Assembly (NCBI GenBank): GCA_020186115.1
Contig: WSYJ01000001.1
Location: forward strand, 310,001 to 374,000
Source of the DNA: Histomonas meleagridis
Lineage: Eukaryota; Parabasalia; Tritrichomonadida; Dientamoebidae
Reading direction: 5' to 3'
Length of the DNA stretch: 64,000 bases
The notes under the pieces were generated by a model. The model saw only the letters and a program-made list of their open reading frames with translations. It was not told the DNA's origin and searched no databases. Below, piece after piece: positions 40,848 through 50,987 of this stretch (positions are counted from its first letter, which is position 1; each line of letters starts with the position of its first letter). The translations under genes and the position numbers were made by a program.

Positions 40848-41809
40848 ATGAATGAAAAAAGTTCTGCAATCATTATCAAACATATGAACTTAAACTGGGA
40901 TGAAATGTGGATTCGAAAGAACTTTTCACGTTTTGGTACAATAGTTAATATTGATATACCAATTCATAGAAATGGTAAGAAAAAAGGATTTGGCTTTGTC
41001 GAATATTCGAAAGAAGATGAGGCAAAAGCAGCATTAGAAGAGTTAAGTATTTTTATTTTTTAACTTCAGGTAATGGAACGATTGATAATCAAACCATAGC
41101 GGTTGAACCCTTTAATACAATTGATACATACAGGTATAGCGATGAAGAGTTTTCAGATTATGACGATAATGGTGGTAAAGAAAAGGCAGCCTATATCAAA
41201 ATTCCAAGAAGAGATATTTCGGGTAAATACAACAACATTCCACGTCCTTCTACACCACCAGATCTTCCTCCAATGCCACCGCCTCAAGCGCCTCCAATTG
41301 AGCTTCTTTACTCACAAAATCAAGAGGAAGAAAAACCGCCCAAAGAAGAATCAACAGAAGAAAGCAAAGAAACAAAGCGAAAAAAGGAAGATTCCAAACG
41401 CAAGAAAGGAAGCCGCGATTCCAGGGATGATAAGGGAAGCCGAAGTTCGAGATACGAAAGAGATAAAGAATCACGAAGAGATCGCGAAGACAGAGAGTCA
41501 CGAAGGGATAGAGAGGAAAGGGAATCCCGAAGAGACCGTGAAGACAGAGAATCGCGAAGAGATCGAGATCGCGATGATCGCGATTCAAGGAGAAACAGAC
41601 GCGACCGCGACCGAGAAAGCGACCGATCTAAAGAATCGCGCTCTCATGGCGATAGGCACAAGGAGCGAAAAGATGTCGACTGGAGCGAAAAGAAAGACAA
41701 GGAAAAAGAGCGCGAAAGGAGGCACGAGCGCGAAAGGAGCCGCGAAAGGTCGAGATCTCCACCGAGGCGCGTCAGAGGAGAATTTTCAGGTCGACATCAC
41801 AGAGATTGA
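40848..41809 (+). CDS. RRM/SR-type splicing factor with a 23-nt intron
   Basis: Exons 40848-41046 and 41070-41809 give 312 residues. The N-terminal RRM (AIIIKHMNLNW, RNP1-like KKGFGFVEY, then AKAALEELS) is cut by 41047-41069, which begins GTATTT and ends TAACTTCAG. Removing these 23 nt (phase 1) restores EELSNGTIDNQTIAVEPF, exactly how an RRM ends; unspliced, the frame stops at once. A Pro-rich linker (PPDLPPMPPPQAPP) and a long Arg/Glu/Asp/Ser domain follow (repeats of SRRDRED), ending RSRERSRSPPRR. This is the architecture of SR splicing regulators such as SRSF/U1-70K-like proteins, acting in the nucleus. The C-terminal repeat is less AT-rich than its surroundings. Confidence 0.88.
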
Positions 41810-41949
41810 ATTTAGTGATTTGCATAATAAATTTGAGAAATTGTGTGAAATGGTATATATAAGTTACAAAATCTTTTAAGGTATTATTAAAAAGATGTAA
41901 GAAATTAAAAGAAATTTTAATAACTCAGAGCGTGCATAAAAAAATGCTG

Positions 41950-43190
41950 TTTTAAATATATTGAATAATTTCCAAATATTAACTCACAACACCATAATAT
42001 AAAAAATTTATAGTGAATAAAGCAGAAAAATATCTTTTACATTAATATCAATTCCTTTTTGTGCAATAAGTAATTTAACTATTTCTATATAATCATACCA
42101 AGATGCTATCATAAGTGCTGTTCTAAATAATTTAAATAATTCCCAGATATTATTATGAAACAAAAAACAATTAAAATAAATTTCAAATAACACAAATAAA
42201 AAATTTGATCATTTATATTAATTCCTTCTTTTTCAAGAAGTAATTTAACGATTGTTATATGACCTTTTGAAGATGCTATCATAAGGGGTGTCCAAAATAT
42301 TTAAAATAATTTCCAAATATAATTTTGAAACATCAAATTATTATTATAAATTACATTTTTATAATTAATATTTATATCTTTTTGTGCAAGAAATAATTTG
42401 ACAATTTCAAGGTGATTACTTCTAATTGCAATTGTAAGTGATGTTTCATAATTTTTTAAATATTTCTATGAAATCCAAAATTTTTAAAACATATATTAAA
42501 TAAACAAAACAAATCATTGGGGCATTGACATTAATATTTTTATGTGCAAGAAGCAATTTAACTACTTCAATGTAACCTAAATCAGATGCAGCCATAATTG
42601 GTGTATAAAATATATTATATAATTTTCGAATATTACATTGAATTACCAAATAAGTTAAAAATAAATAAATACTTACTGTATTAACATCGATATCTTTACG
42701 TTTATAAAGTAACTTAACATAATTTACGAAATTTTTTTTTGTTGCCATCATAAGTGCTGTACGAAATTATTCAAATAATTTCTGAATATTATTTTTAAAT
42801 AAAAAATTCCTAAAAAAAAATATTGAATAAAACAAATAAAAATTCATAATATTGATATTAATTTCTTTTTGCGTAAGGCAGAATTTGACTAATTTTGTGT
42901 TTCTATTATAAATTGCCTTTTTAAGTTCAAGGCCAAAAAAGTATATTAAATTCCATGTTTAAAGAAAAAATATCAAATTATTAAAATAATATTTAAATAA
43001 AAGAAAATATCTTTTATATCAATATCTATTTTTTCACGTTTTGTAATGAATTTATATATTTCAGAACAATTTTTCTTTAGCCATAAAATCATTGATACTT
43101 CATATTCAAATTTAATCATTTTTTGATTGTATAAATATTTGAAAAGTTCTTTATTTCTTGATCTGATAGAAGAATACAAAATATTTTTCA
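41950..43190 (-). repeat. Degenerate ankyrin-unit array of broken gene A
   Basis: Several ankyrin units in different frames with AT-rich spacers: TALMIASWYDYIEIVKLLIAQKGIDINV (about 42130-42045), TPIMAASDLGYIEVVKLLLAHKNINVN (about 42603-42520) and others at about 42250, 42400 and 42720. One spacer measured here (42441-42516) is 76 nt, and its acceptor side reads CAT instead of CAG, so this array is less regular than those at 47124-48309 and 58445-59512. Confidence 0.6.
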
Positions 43191-43203
43191 CATGCGTTTT
43201 AGT

Positions 43204-44430
43204 CTATTTTAAAAAATAATCAGCAAGAAAAATATTTCCTGTTATTATAGATTCTTTTATACATTCCTTATCAATTCTCATTCCTTCTTTTATTAAAAAT
43301 GCTAAAATTTCAAAGTTATAATATCTAATACATATTTTTCCTAATTTATATATATTAATAACTTTGTAACTTTTATTTTCATAAAGATAATGAAAAATAT
43401 CATTACGATGAAACATAATTGCTGTTTCATATGAATCTTCAAATGATGAATGATTTTGTTCACATAAATGAATTCCCTCTAATTTCCACTTGCAACTGCA
43501 TATTTACTTGTATCTTCTATTTCAGCGCAATTTATAAGTAAATGACGAAAACATTTAACTGATCCAAAAAATGCTGTATATTCAATTAATGAAACACCTT
43601 TTTTATTAATAAAATCACATCTTTCATTAAGTGATGGTTCAATAATTTGATTGAAATCAAAATTTGTTTGTGATGATATTTCTTGAAGTTTTCCTATTTC
43701 ATCATTTCGAATTATTTTTGCAATATCATTTGGATTATATCCTTCTTTAACATATTGTTTATGAAGTTCCCAATCAATTGCTGATCGTTTTTTATAATTT
43801 TCCAAATATATATATATATAAATATATAAATGAATAAAAATATAGGCCATCATTAAGGTATTCATAGTAATCTTCATCATCAGAGTAGTCATCATCAAAG
43901 TTATTTACATCAAAGTAATCAGAGGAAGTTATTTCTTCAGCTTTTTTATAATGCGCAAAATATAATGATTTCTTATTTTGTATTATTTCTTTTTTAATTA
44001 ATTTATTTTCATACATTTTTTGAAGAAAATAATTTGATTCCTGTGTTCTAAGGGAAAATAAGAAATTTGCAAAAACATCAATGACTTTATATATCTTTGG
44101 TTTCAGGAACTTAAAAATTTTTTTCTTCTTTCGCTTGAAGTAATTCCATGTAATCAAAACAAACGGTGAGATTTTGATTTTTTGACTTAAAATAAAAATA
44201 AATTAATTTACATATTATTATATTATATTATATGAATATAGATATTGATCTACAATAAATTTTAAAGTGGATTCAAATGATTGAATAATATTATTTTCAT
44301 TTAAATTAAATACAGTAGTCTCCAGATTTTGATAAATTTGAAGATTTTTATGGGGATTTCTTTCTTTTAGTGTTTGGATGTTTTTATCTTTTTGTTTTTT
44401 TCCTGTGGTGAGTGATTTCAACTTCCGCAT
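43204..44430 (-). pseudogene. DUF3447-type ankyrin gene A, N-terminal part, broken
   Basis: Fragments of the N-terminal region shared with the genes at 48299 and 59591 appear in order on the minus strand: IYQNLETTVFNLNENNI, then a gap, then ESNYFLQKMYENKLIKKEIIQNK, then an acidic insert, then RSAIDWELHKQYVKEGYNPNDI, DFNQIIEPSLNERCDFIN, KYAVASGN (stop), then MFHRNDIFHYLYENKS and FEILAFLIKEGM. Frames change at a (TA)n microsatellite (about 43808-43826), near 44160-44215 and at about 43478, and an in-frame stop follows AVASGN. The long intact relatives show that these are real losses, so this copy is dead or, less likely, rescued by several introns. Confidence 0.7.
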
Positions 44431-44538
44431 TTAAAGTTCACTCGAGTAATTTTGTTTCAATTGAGATTCAATTTTAAAAATAATTTAATCGTTTTCTGAT
44501 TCAAAAATGTATCGTATCAAACACTTTTTTATTACAGT

Positions 44539-45393
44539 ATGAGAACAAAATCAACGGAAGAACTTTCACCTATTCAAAATATTTTGTGTGGTTTTGCAGG
44601 AGTTGTAATTCCTCGAACAATGTTTGCACCATTGGAATCAATTAAAATTATTGCTATCAATAATGACGGCAAACCTTTATTCTCAGCTCTTAAGAAAAAA
44701 ATAGTGACTGAAGGTATCCCGTCTCTATGGAATGGCTTTTTATGTGATTGGATCCGAATTCCACCACAGTTTGTTGTGCGTTATATTTTAGCCAATTCCA
44801 TGAAAAAGATTAATCCAAATGGGCCAAAATGGCTTATAGACCAAGCGTCGGCCTTAGCGTCTGTTACTATGTTTCATCCTCTAGATGTTATTCATACTCT
44901 CATGACATATGATATTCGAAAATATCCATCAATATCTAAAACCATGGCCACCATTCTTAAAGAGGATGGTATTTCTGGGTTATACAGAGGTTTAGTACCT
45001 ACAATTTTAGGTTATATTCCATATCATTCCACACAATATTTTTCCACATTTCTCTTTAATCGACTTCAGCAATTCACGCCACGTAATGCTAGCTATTCTT
45101 TCTCCAACGATGCTCTCCTTAGCATTGCCGTTGTTACTCTGGCACAAGGTATCACATATCCATTCGAAGTTGTCCGAAAGCGAATGATGACAGACGAAAA
45201 ATTCCGCAAAAAATCGTTTGTGGATGTGTTTAAGCATATATATAAAACGCGAGGATTGAGGGGATTTTATGATTCGTTCGGAATTTCGATGTGCAGAGTG
45301 ATTCCAGTGATTTGGATACAACAAGCTGCAACAAGAGAATTCAGAGCGCTTTCGGCGAGATTTAACTATCAAATGAAATATCATAAGTTTTAA
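44539..45393 (+). CDS. Mitochondrial carrier family protein (hydrogenosomal/mitosomal)
   Basis: 284 residues, the usual size of the SLC25 family, with three repeats of two membrane helices. Signature Px[DE]xx[KR]-type motifs are present: APLESIK (repeat 1), HPLDVIH (repeat 2, last basic residue missing) and YPFEVVRKR (repeat 3), each followed by a matrix-helix GLxxLYRG-like motif (GIPSLWNGF, GISGLYRGL, GLRGFYDSF). These carriers exchange nucleotides or metabolites across the inner membrane of mitochondria-like organelles; in trichomonads these are hydrogenosomes. The substrate cannot be assigned by eye. The start is the first ATG. Downstream is a long AT-rich gap. Confidence 0.88.
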   Translation: MRTKSTEELSPIQNILCGFAGVVIPRTMFAPLESIKIIAINNDGKPLFSALKKKIVTEGIPSLWNGFLCDWIRIPPQFVVRYILANSMKKINPNGPKWLIDQASALASVTMFHPLDVIHTLMTYDIRKYPSISKTMATILKEDGISGLYRGLVPTILGYIPYHSTQYFSTFLFNRLQQFTPRNASYSFSNDALLSIAVVTLAQGITYPFEVVRKRMMTDEKFRKKSFVDVFKHIYKTRGLRGFYDSFGISMCRVIPVIWIQQAATREFRALSARFNYQMKYHKF

Positions 45394-46112
45394 ATAATAA
45401 AAATATGTTTATATTGTTTTAATATATATGAACTGAATCATCATTTAAAGATGAAATTTGAGAAATGAATTAATAATGAAACTCATTTATCGAACTAACT
45501 TAAATTTTATTTGTTAAAAAAATGTATATTCATTATTATTTGATCTGATTCAAAATTTATAACAACAGTTTAATAAGGATTTTTTTCACATCATTGGGAA
45601 AAAAATAAATTTCAATAATTGCAAATTAATGTATAAAAGAAAAAATAATCAAAATAATGTGTAACAAAGAAATATATATATTTTGATCAAAATGTTTGCA
45701 GACTGAGATTGCCATGAAAAACCTGTAAAAGGGTGAAAGAACTATGAACTTACAACTAAAAAAATTTACTCCTAACTTTAATCATTTGATGCTTTTTTAA
45801 TATACTATAGCATTAATCATCGATAACATTAAAAAATATATATTTATTTTTTCGATTTAAATTTGTAATTTTCCCAATACTCCTATTTTTCACACACATT
45901 AACATGGATCTTTTTCTCGATTTTCTTTTTATATTTGAAATAACTAATTTTTATGGAAATGTTAAAATATCTATTAGCAAACAAATTGTTTATTAATTTA
46001 TGAAATATTTTCATTTTCTTATTCTATTTATGCACACAAAATATATATAAAACATAAAGAATATTTAATATTAAATTTTTATTTATTTCTTCCACACACA
46101 AACACCAAATGT
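45394..46112. other. Intergenic, 720 bp
   Basis: Very AT-rich, no ORF or RNA gene supported. Confidence 0.5.
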
Positions 46113-46775
46113 TTACTTTGATATCTTCTTGAAAAGTCTCGATCTTCCCTGCAAAAGTTCATATGGCGAGTCGAGATATTTAAACGGAGTAAAGTTACGT
46201 AATGGCGTTGGAATACAAATCATTGACTTTGGAAAACATTCCATCAACACGTGTTTTGACGGCAATAATTTGTGAACATAATTACAATTTTCTTTGTGAA
46301 TGCAAGCTTCTTCTTTGCAGATGGAAGAAGAAAGCCTATCTGTTGGAACAAAAGACGAGTGAACGATCCTCCCAGCATAAAATCGATTTTCTAAAGCAAT
46401 ATGAGCAGCCATTGCTTCATCACATTCAGCATATCGAACAAAAACATTGCCTTGTAAGTGAGGGCTTAAGTTTGATGCTACAAACATGTCTTCTACTTTC
46501 CCAAATTGCTGTAATTCAAGAAAAATATCCATAAAAAAGGCATCAAATGATTGTTGAAGTAGAGATTCGGGAAAACAGCATTCTCCTTGTGGAAGAAAAG
46601 ATGTGAAAAGAGTTGGGTTTGGGTAAAGATGATGGAATACAAGACAACGACTCATCGGAGATGTCATATGAAGAAATTGGCAAAATTTACCACGAGGGCA
46701 GCATCCAGTTTTTTCGAAAAATGGACAAATTGTTGGGTCTCGCTCTTTTTGTGTGTTTTCCTCTTTTGTTGCCAT
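46113..46775 (-). CDS. U2AF1: U2AF35-like splicing factor
   Basis: 220 residues from the ATG at 46775 (MATKEENTQ); the frame extends to 46832, but the leader is basic and unlike the family. Order of domains: CCCH zinc finger (CPFFEKTGCCPRGKFCQFLH), a U2AF-homology RRM (FFMDIFLELQQFGKVEDMFV, then GNVFVRYAECDEAMAAHIAL, then FYAGRIVHSSFVP) and a second CCCH finger (CKEEACIHKENCNYVHKLLP). This is the exact ZnF-UHM-ZnF layout of U2AF35, which recognises the 3' splice-site AG. It supports functional splicing in this organism. Upstream are GACCGTTAAATGA (46860-46872, minus) and further AACGG sites. Confidence 0.88.
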   Translation of the reverse strand: MATKEENTQKERDPTICPFFEKTGCCPRGKFCQFLHMTSPMSRCLVFHHLYPNPTLFTSFLPQGECCFPESLLQQSFDAFFMDIFLELQQFGKVEDMFVASNLSPHLQGNVFVRYAECDEAMAAHIALENRFYAGRIVHSSFVPTDRLSSSICKEEACIHKENCNYVHKLLPSKHVLMECFPKSMICIPTPLRNFTPFKYLDSPYELLQGRSRLFKKISK

Positions 46776-46800
46776 ACACCCAAAATTAAAAGTTCTTGTA

Positions 46801-46872
46801 AATAACCGTCGATGCCGTTTAACCGTTATCACATTGAATTTGATTACTCAAAAAGTTGTTCATTTAACGGTC
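46801..46872 (-). promoter_or_regulatory. Cluster of ACCGTT/AACGG motifs upstream of U2AF35-like gene
   Basis: Reading the minus strand, GACCGTTAAATGA (46872-46860), TAACGGTT (about 46826), AAACGG (about 46820) and GACGGTTA (about 46809) occur within 72 bp. The 13-mer is identical to that at 1067-1079. Function as a promoter element is inferred. Confidence 0.45.
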
Positions 46873-47123
46873 GCTTTCACACAACATTTTTTGATGAATA
46901 AAAATTTCAAAATAGGATTTTAAAATTTTATATGCCATTTCATTAATCTTCTATTTTCTAGAATGTGTTTATGATTATGGAATTAGTTTATCATTGTTTT
47001 CCTCAAATATTTTATCAAACACACAATTCAAAACTCGTTTTATCATTATAATTTTGGAATCTTTATTAATATTTTCTTGTTGTTTTTGTTTAATTAACTC
47101 AATTACTGCTGCGGAAACATAAA

Positions 47124-48309
47124 TTATGCTTTAGTATTAATATAAAATTCTTCTTGTTCAAGAAGTAATTCAACTATTTCTCTATAACCTTTATAAGATG
47201 CTAACATAAGTGCTGTATCAAATAATTTAAATTATTTCCAAATATTATTTTGAAACATTAAATCATTAAAATAAATATTAAATAAAAGAAATAAATATCT
47301 TTAGCATTAATATCAATTCCTTTTTGTTCAAGAAGTAATTTAACTATTTCTAATTTACCATTGTAAGATGCCCAAATAAGTGCTGTTCGAAATATTTTAA
47401 ATAATTTCCAAATATTATTTTGAAATCAAAAATTATTAAAATAAACTTTAAATAAAACAAATAAATATCTTTAGTATTAATATCAATTCCTTCTTGTTCA
47501 AGAAGTAATTTAACTATTTCTATATAACCATATTTAGATGCATGCATAAGTGCTGTCATATATAATTTGAATAATTTCCAAATATTATTTTGAAATTTCA
47601 AATTATTAAAATAAATATCAAATAAAACAAATAAATATCTTGATCATTAATATCAATTCCTTCTTGTTCAAGAAGTAATTTAAATATTTTTGCTTTACCT
47701 ATAAGAGATGCAATTATAAGCGCTGTTCTAAATTATCCAGATAGTTTCCAAATATTATTTTGAAATCCAAAATTATAAAAATAAATATTAAATAAAACAA
47801 ATAAATATTTCTAGCATTAATATCAATTCCTCTTTGTTCAAGAAGTAATTTAACTATATTACTTTTCATTGCATGCATAAGTGCTGTCCAAAATATTTTG
47901 AATAATTTCCAAATATTATTTTGAAAAACCAATTTACTAAAATAAATATCAAATAAAACAAATAAATATTTCTAGCATTAATATCAATTCCTTCTTGTTC
48001 AAGAAGTAATTTAACTATTTCTGTATGATCATATTGAGATGCTTTTATAAGTGCTGTATCATATAACTTAAATAATTTCCAAATATTATTTTGAAATCCA
48101 AAATTATAAAAATAAATTTTAAATAAAACAAATAAATATTTTTAGCATTAATGTCAATTCCTTCTTGTTCAAGAAGTAATTTAACTATTTCTGTATGACC
48201 ATTTGAAGATGCTTTCATAAGTGCTGTCCAAAATAATTTAAATAATTTCCAAATATTATTTTGAAATTTCAAATTGTTAACACAAATTTCGAATAAAACT
48301 AATAAATAT
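47124..48309 (-). repeat. Ankyrin unit array of gene B: seven units, seven 86-nt spacers
   Basis: Minus-strand units, in order: 48223-48140, 48053-47970, 47883-47809, 47722-47639, 47552-47469, 47382-47299 and 47212-47124 (ending TAA). Each encodes one ankyrin repeat (ALMHASKYGYIEIVKLLLEQ type) and starts and ends in phase 1. Five inner units are 84 nt and one is 75 nt (an in-frame 9-nt loss). All seven spacers are exactly 86 nt, begin AT (ATATTTATT) and end CAG. 86 is not a multiple of 3, so the units cannot be read together without removing the spacers; joined, the whole array is open. This suggests introns with AT-AG ends, but no transcript evidence is available. Confidence 0.75.
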
Positions 48310-49510
48310 CTTTTACATTAATATCAATTCCTTCTTGCTTTAATATATATTGAACATGTTCTATATTTTCTGATCCTGCTGAAAAAACTAAAATATCTTT
48401 TGGGATAGGATTTTCTTTAATTAAATATTTTGTAAGAAATATATTTCCTTTTTTTGCTGATTTATTTATAATAGAATCATTGATTTTCATTCCTTCTTTG
48501 AGTAGAAATGATAAAATTTCATAATTATAAAACGAAATACATTTCTTTCCTAAGTGATTCAAATCGATTTCATTAATTTTATTTTCATAAAGGTATTTAA
48601 AGATATCATTTCGATGAAATTCAATTGCTGCTTCATATGCATCTTTAAATGTTGAATGGTTTTGCTCACATAAATGAATAATTTCTTCATTTCCACCTGC
48701 AATTGCATATTTACCTGTGTTTATTACATTTGCTCCATTCATAAGTAAATATTTAAAACATTTAACTGAAGAAAAAAATGCTGCACAATCAATTAATGTA
48801 ACATTTCTTTGATTAACAAATGAACATCTTTCATACATTAATCGTCCAATTGTTTGATTAAAATCAAAATCACTTTGTGATGATATTTCTTGGAGTTTTT
48901 CTATTTCATCATTTAGAATTATTTTCATAATTTCATTTGGATCATGTCCTTCATTAATTAACTTCTTATGAAGTTCCCAATCATTCTTTTTAAGATTAAT
49001 TATATCTAAGTCAGCAATCAATTTTTTATCATACGAATCAAACAATTTAATTAATTCTTCATCTTTTTTGTAATGCATAAAATAAAGTGATTCATTTTTT
49101 TTAATAATTTTTTGATCAATTATTTTTTGCTCTATCATACAGTCTAAAAAATAATATGATTCACTCAAAAATTTAATATTCTTATTAATCAAATGTATAA
49201 ATACATCCAAAATCTTTGAATTACAATGAATGTTTTTTTCATATTCTTCAATTTTCTTTATAAAATCTAAACATATGTTGACATCACACTTTTTAATAGC
49301 AACCAATAAGAGTATCATTTGGCTAATAATTTGATTAAAAGAGTAAGAGTAATTTGAATCGAATATATCAATGATTGATTGTACTGATTGCGAAACATTA
49401 TCATGACTTAAACCAAAAATTACTTGTTTAATTAATTGAGATTTTTCCCATTCATTTGTATTAACATTTTTAGGAAATTGCATGACCAACACAATGGGAT
49501 CAACGAACAA
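48299..49510 (-). CDS. DUF3447-type ankyrin protein B, N-terminal exon
   Basis: The open frame is 403 residues. The coding part probably ends in phase 1 at 48310, where the unit array begins, giving about 600 residues in total if the spacers are removed. The N-terminal 170 residues are helical and shared with genes C and D. The DUF3447-like region follows (DWELHKKLINEGHDPNEI, EKLQEISSQSDFDFNQTI, RNVTLIDCAAFFSSVKCFKYLL, GNEEIIHLCEQNHSTF, FHRNDIFKYLYENKI), with ankyrin-like helical pairs. The frame is completely open, unlike gene A, which argues for selection. Such proteins are abundant in trichomonads, and their binding partners are unknown. The start is the first ATG (MFVDPIV). Confidence 0.8.
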   Translation of the reverse strand: MFVDPIVLVMQFPKNVNTNEWEKSQLIKQVIFGLSHDNVSQSVQSIIDIFDSNYSYSFNQIISQMILLLVAIKKCDVNICLDFIKKIEEYEKNIHCNSKILDVFIHLINKNIKFLSESYYFLDCMIEQKIIDQKIIKKNESLYFMHYKKDEELIKLFDSYDKKLIADLDIINLKKNDWELHKKLINEGHDPNEIMKIILNDEIEKLQEISSQSDFDFNQTIGRLMYERCSFVNQRNVTLIDCAAFFSSVKCFKYLLMNGANVINTGKYAIAGGNEEIIHLCEQNHSTFKDAYEAAIEFHRNDIFKYLYENKINEIDLNHLGKKCISFYNYEILSFLLKEGMKINDSIINKSAKKGNIFLTKYLIKENPIPKDILVFSAGSENIEHVQYILKQEGIDINVKDIY

Positions 49511-49855
49511 TTACTGAACGATATCTATCAAAAAGCTGCATTTTGTGAATCTTATATTGACACTTTTTGTCATTTATTGAACAAATAATAATTCAAATAG
49601 CATAAATAAAGCATACAAATGTTAATTGTATGCATAAATGGTTGGATAGAGTTCCACATAATACCGATCAATAAAGTATTTATTACGACTTTTTGAGAAT
49701 TTTACACATAATTGAATACTAAGTAATTTGTGAATTTCAACCTTTAAAACAGCTTTAGTTTTTGGTGTGTTTATAAACAAGTCATGTAGTCAATGTGCTT
49801 AAGCAGTGTTACATGTAAAATAAAAGGTTTTTGAAGAAAAGTTTATTAGAACTTT
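49511..49855. other. Intergenic, 345 bp
   Basis: No gene seen. GATATCGTTCAG lies shortly upstream of gene B on the minus strand. Confidence 0.4.
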
Positions 49856-50611
49856 TTACTTGGCTTCTTCTGCCTTAGCTTCTTCCTCGACTGGGCGGGC
49901 GACTTCAGCAGCCTTTGTAATTGCACGACCTTGGTGGAGCTTCTTGAGCTCTTCGCCAGAGAATGTTGGTGCCTTGATAACTTTGATCTTTGTTACATAG
50001 ACATTATCAACTTGCATGATTGTCTTGCATTTTTCAACAATTGCCTTTTCGATTGTCTCGTTGACAATTGTGTTGCAGAGTTCTGGAATTGTGGACTTTT
50101 CAATTGTCTCTTTCATGATGGCAATGCAAGCATCTCTGATTTCACGCTTCTTGGATTGTTGAGCATAGCATGCTTTCTTGTTTGGATTTAATTTCTTAGT
50201 GAAGCCAATGCTGAAGGCACGGAGAATGTAACCATCGGCTGTACGAACATCAACTTGAGCATTGATGAGTGTGCGATACTTACGGAGGAGGGAAGAAAGC
50301 TTGTCGTTTGTAAGTCTCATTCCTGCGAAAACAGTTAAGACATCATTGTTTTGAACATCAACTGATTTCCAGCTGAAGAGACGGTATGCGTGTGATTGTT
50401 CATCAACGAGATCACCGTGTGAAAGTTCGAAAACACGGTTGTTGAGGTAATCTGCTGGTGTTTTACCACGAGCACATTTGTGTGAGACTGTGAAGCCAAT
50501 ATCACGTTTCGAGAAGAAACCTGGAACGAAAACGTGACGCCATTCCTTCTTTAAGAAAGTATCTTGCTTGATTTTCTTTGAGGCCTTGCCCTTTTGCTGA
50601 GCTTTACCCAT
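49856..50611 (-). CDS. RPS3A: 40S ribosomal protein S3A (eS1)
   Basis: 251 residues, close to the family length. Diagnostic stretches: KEWRHVFVPGFFSKRDIGFTVS in the position of the family's W..VKAP..F..R..G.T.V, then NNRVFELSHGDL, VTVFAGMRLTNDKLSSLLRK in the place of the 'TNFHGMDLTRDKL' block, DVRTADGYILRAFSIGFTKK and REIRDACIAIMKE. The C-terminus is Ala/Glu/Lys-rich. The protein sits on the small-subunit platform near the mRNA exit. Codon use is less AT-biased than its neighbours, as expected for a highly expressed gene. Upstream lies TTTTGGGGCGCCC next to AAACCGTTT. Confidence 0.95.
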   Translation of the reverse strand: MGKAQQKGKASKKIKQDTFLKKEWRHVFVPGFFSKRDIGFTVSHKCARGKTPADYLNNRVFELSHGDLVDEQSHAYRLFSWKSVDVQNNDVLTVFAGMRLTNDKLSSLLRKYRTLINAQVDVRTADGYILRAFSIGFTKKLNPNKKACYAQQSKKREIRDACIAIMKETIEKSTIPELCNTIVNETIEKAIVEKCKTIMQVDNVYVTKIKVIKAPTFSGEELKKLHQGRAITKAAEVARPVEEEAKAEEAK

Positions 50612-50650
50612 TTCCCAAAAGGAGCGACCACAACCGCTTTTCAGGTATCA

Positions 50651-50672
50651 AAACCGTTTTGGGGCGCCCTTA
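50651..50672 (-). promoter_or_regulatory. AACGGTTTT plus GGGCGCCCCAAAA upstream of RPS3A
   Basis: Reading the minus strand, AAGGGCGCCCCAAAACGGTTT lies about 40-60 bp before the ATG. It joins the two elements seen separately or together at 1067-1095, 38506-38519 and 40794-40820. A core-promoter role is inferred. Confidence 0.45.
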
Positions 50673-50987
50673 AACCAACATTTTTGTATGAAACAAAAAA
50701 ATCATCTTAACATTAATTTTAAAAAATAATTGATATAGAATATATTCATCTGCATGCTATATAACACGTTATGTTATAATATTATTTTTATATTTTTAAA
50801 AATTAATGATTTACATATGCAATGAAATTTTGTTAATTTTTATCTGTTTTAAAAACACACTAGATAAATAGACATTGTTTATATTTTAATTTTTTATTCA
50901 AATGATTTTGATTTGGATGAATATGTGATCTTGACTGTAAATCAATTTGAATGAAATCAACGTTCGTTTAGAATTGTCTGGAATTTA

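Noticed and set aside
41103-41879. 258-aa ORF overlapping the SR-protein gene
   Set aside because: Out-of-frame reading of the Arg/Glu repeat; the spliced RRM frame explains the region.
47124-48310. Regular repeat/spacer array resembling a CRISPR
   Set aside because: The conserved units encode ankyrin repeats with codon-wise variation and the 'spacers' are homologous to one another, the opposite of a CRISPR; the genome is eukaryotic.
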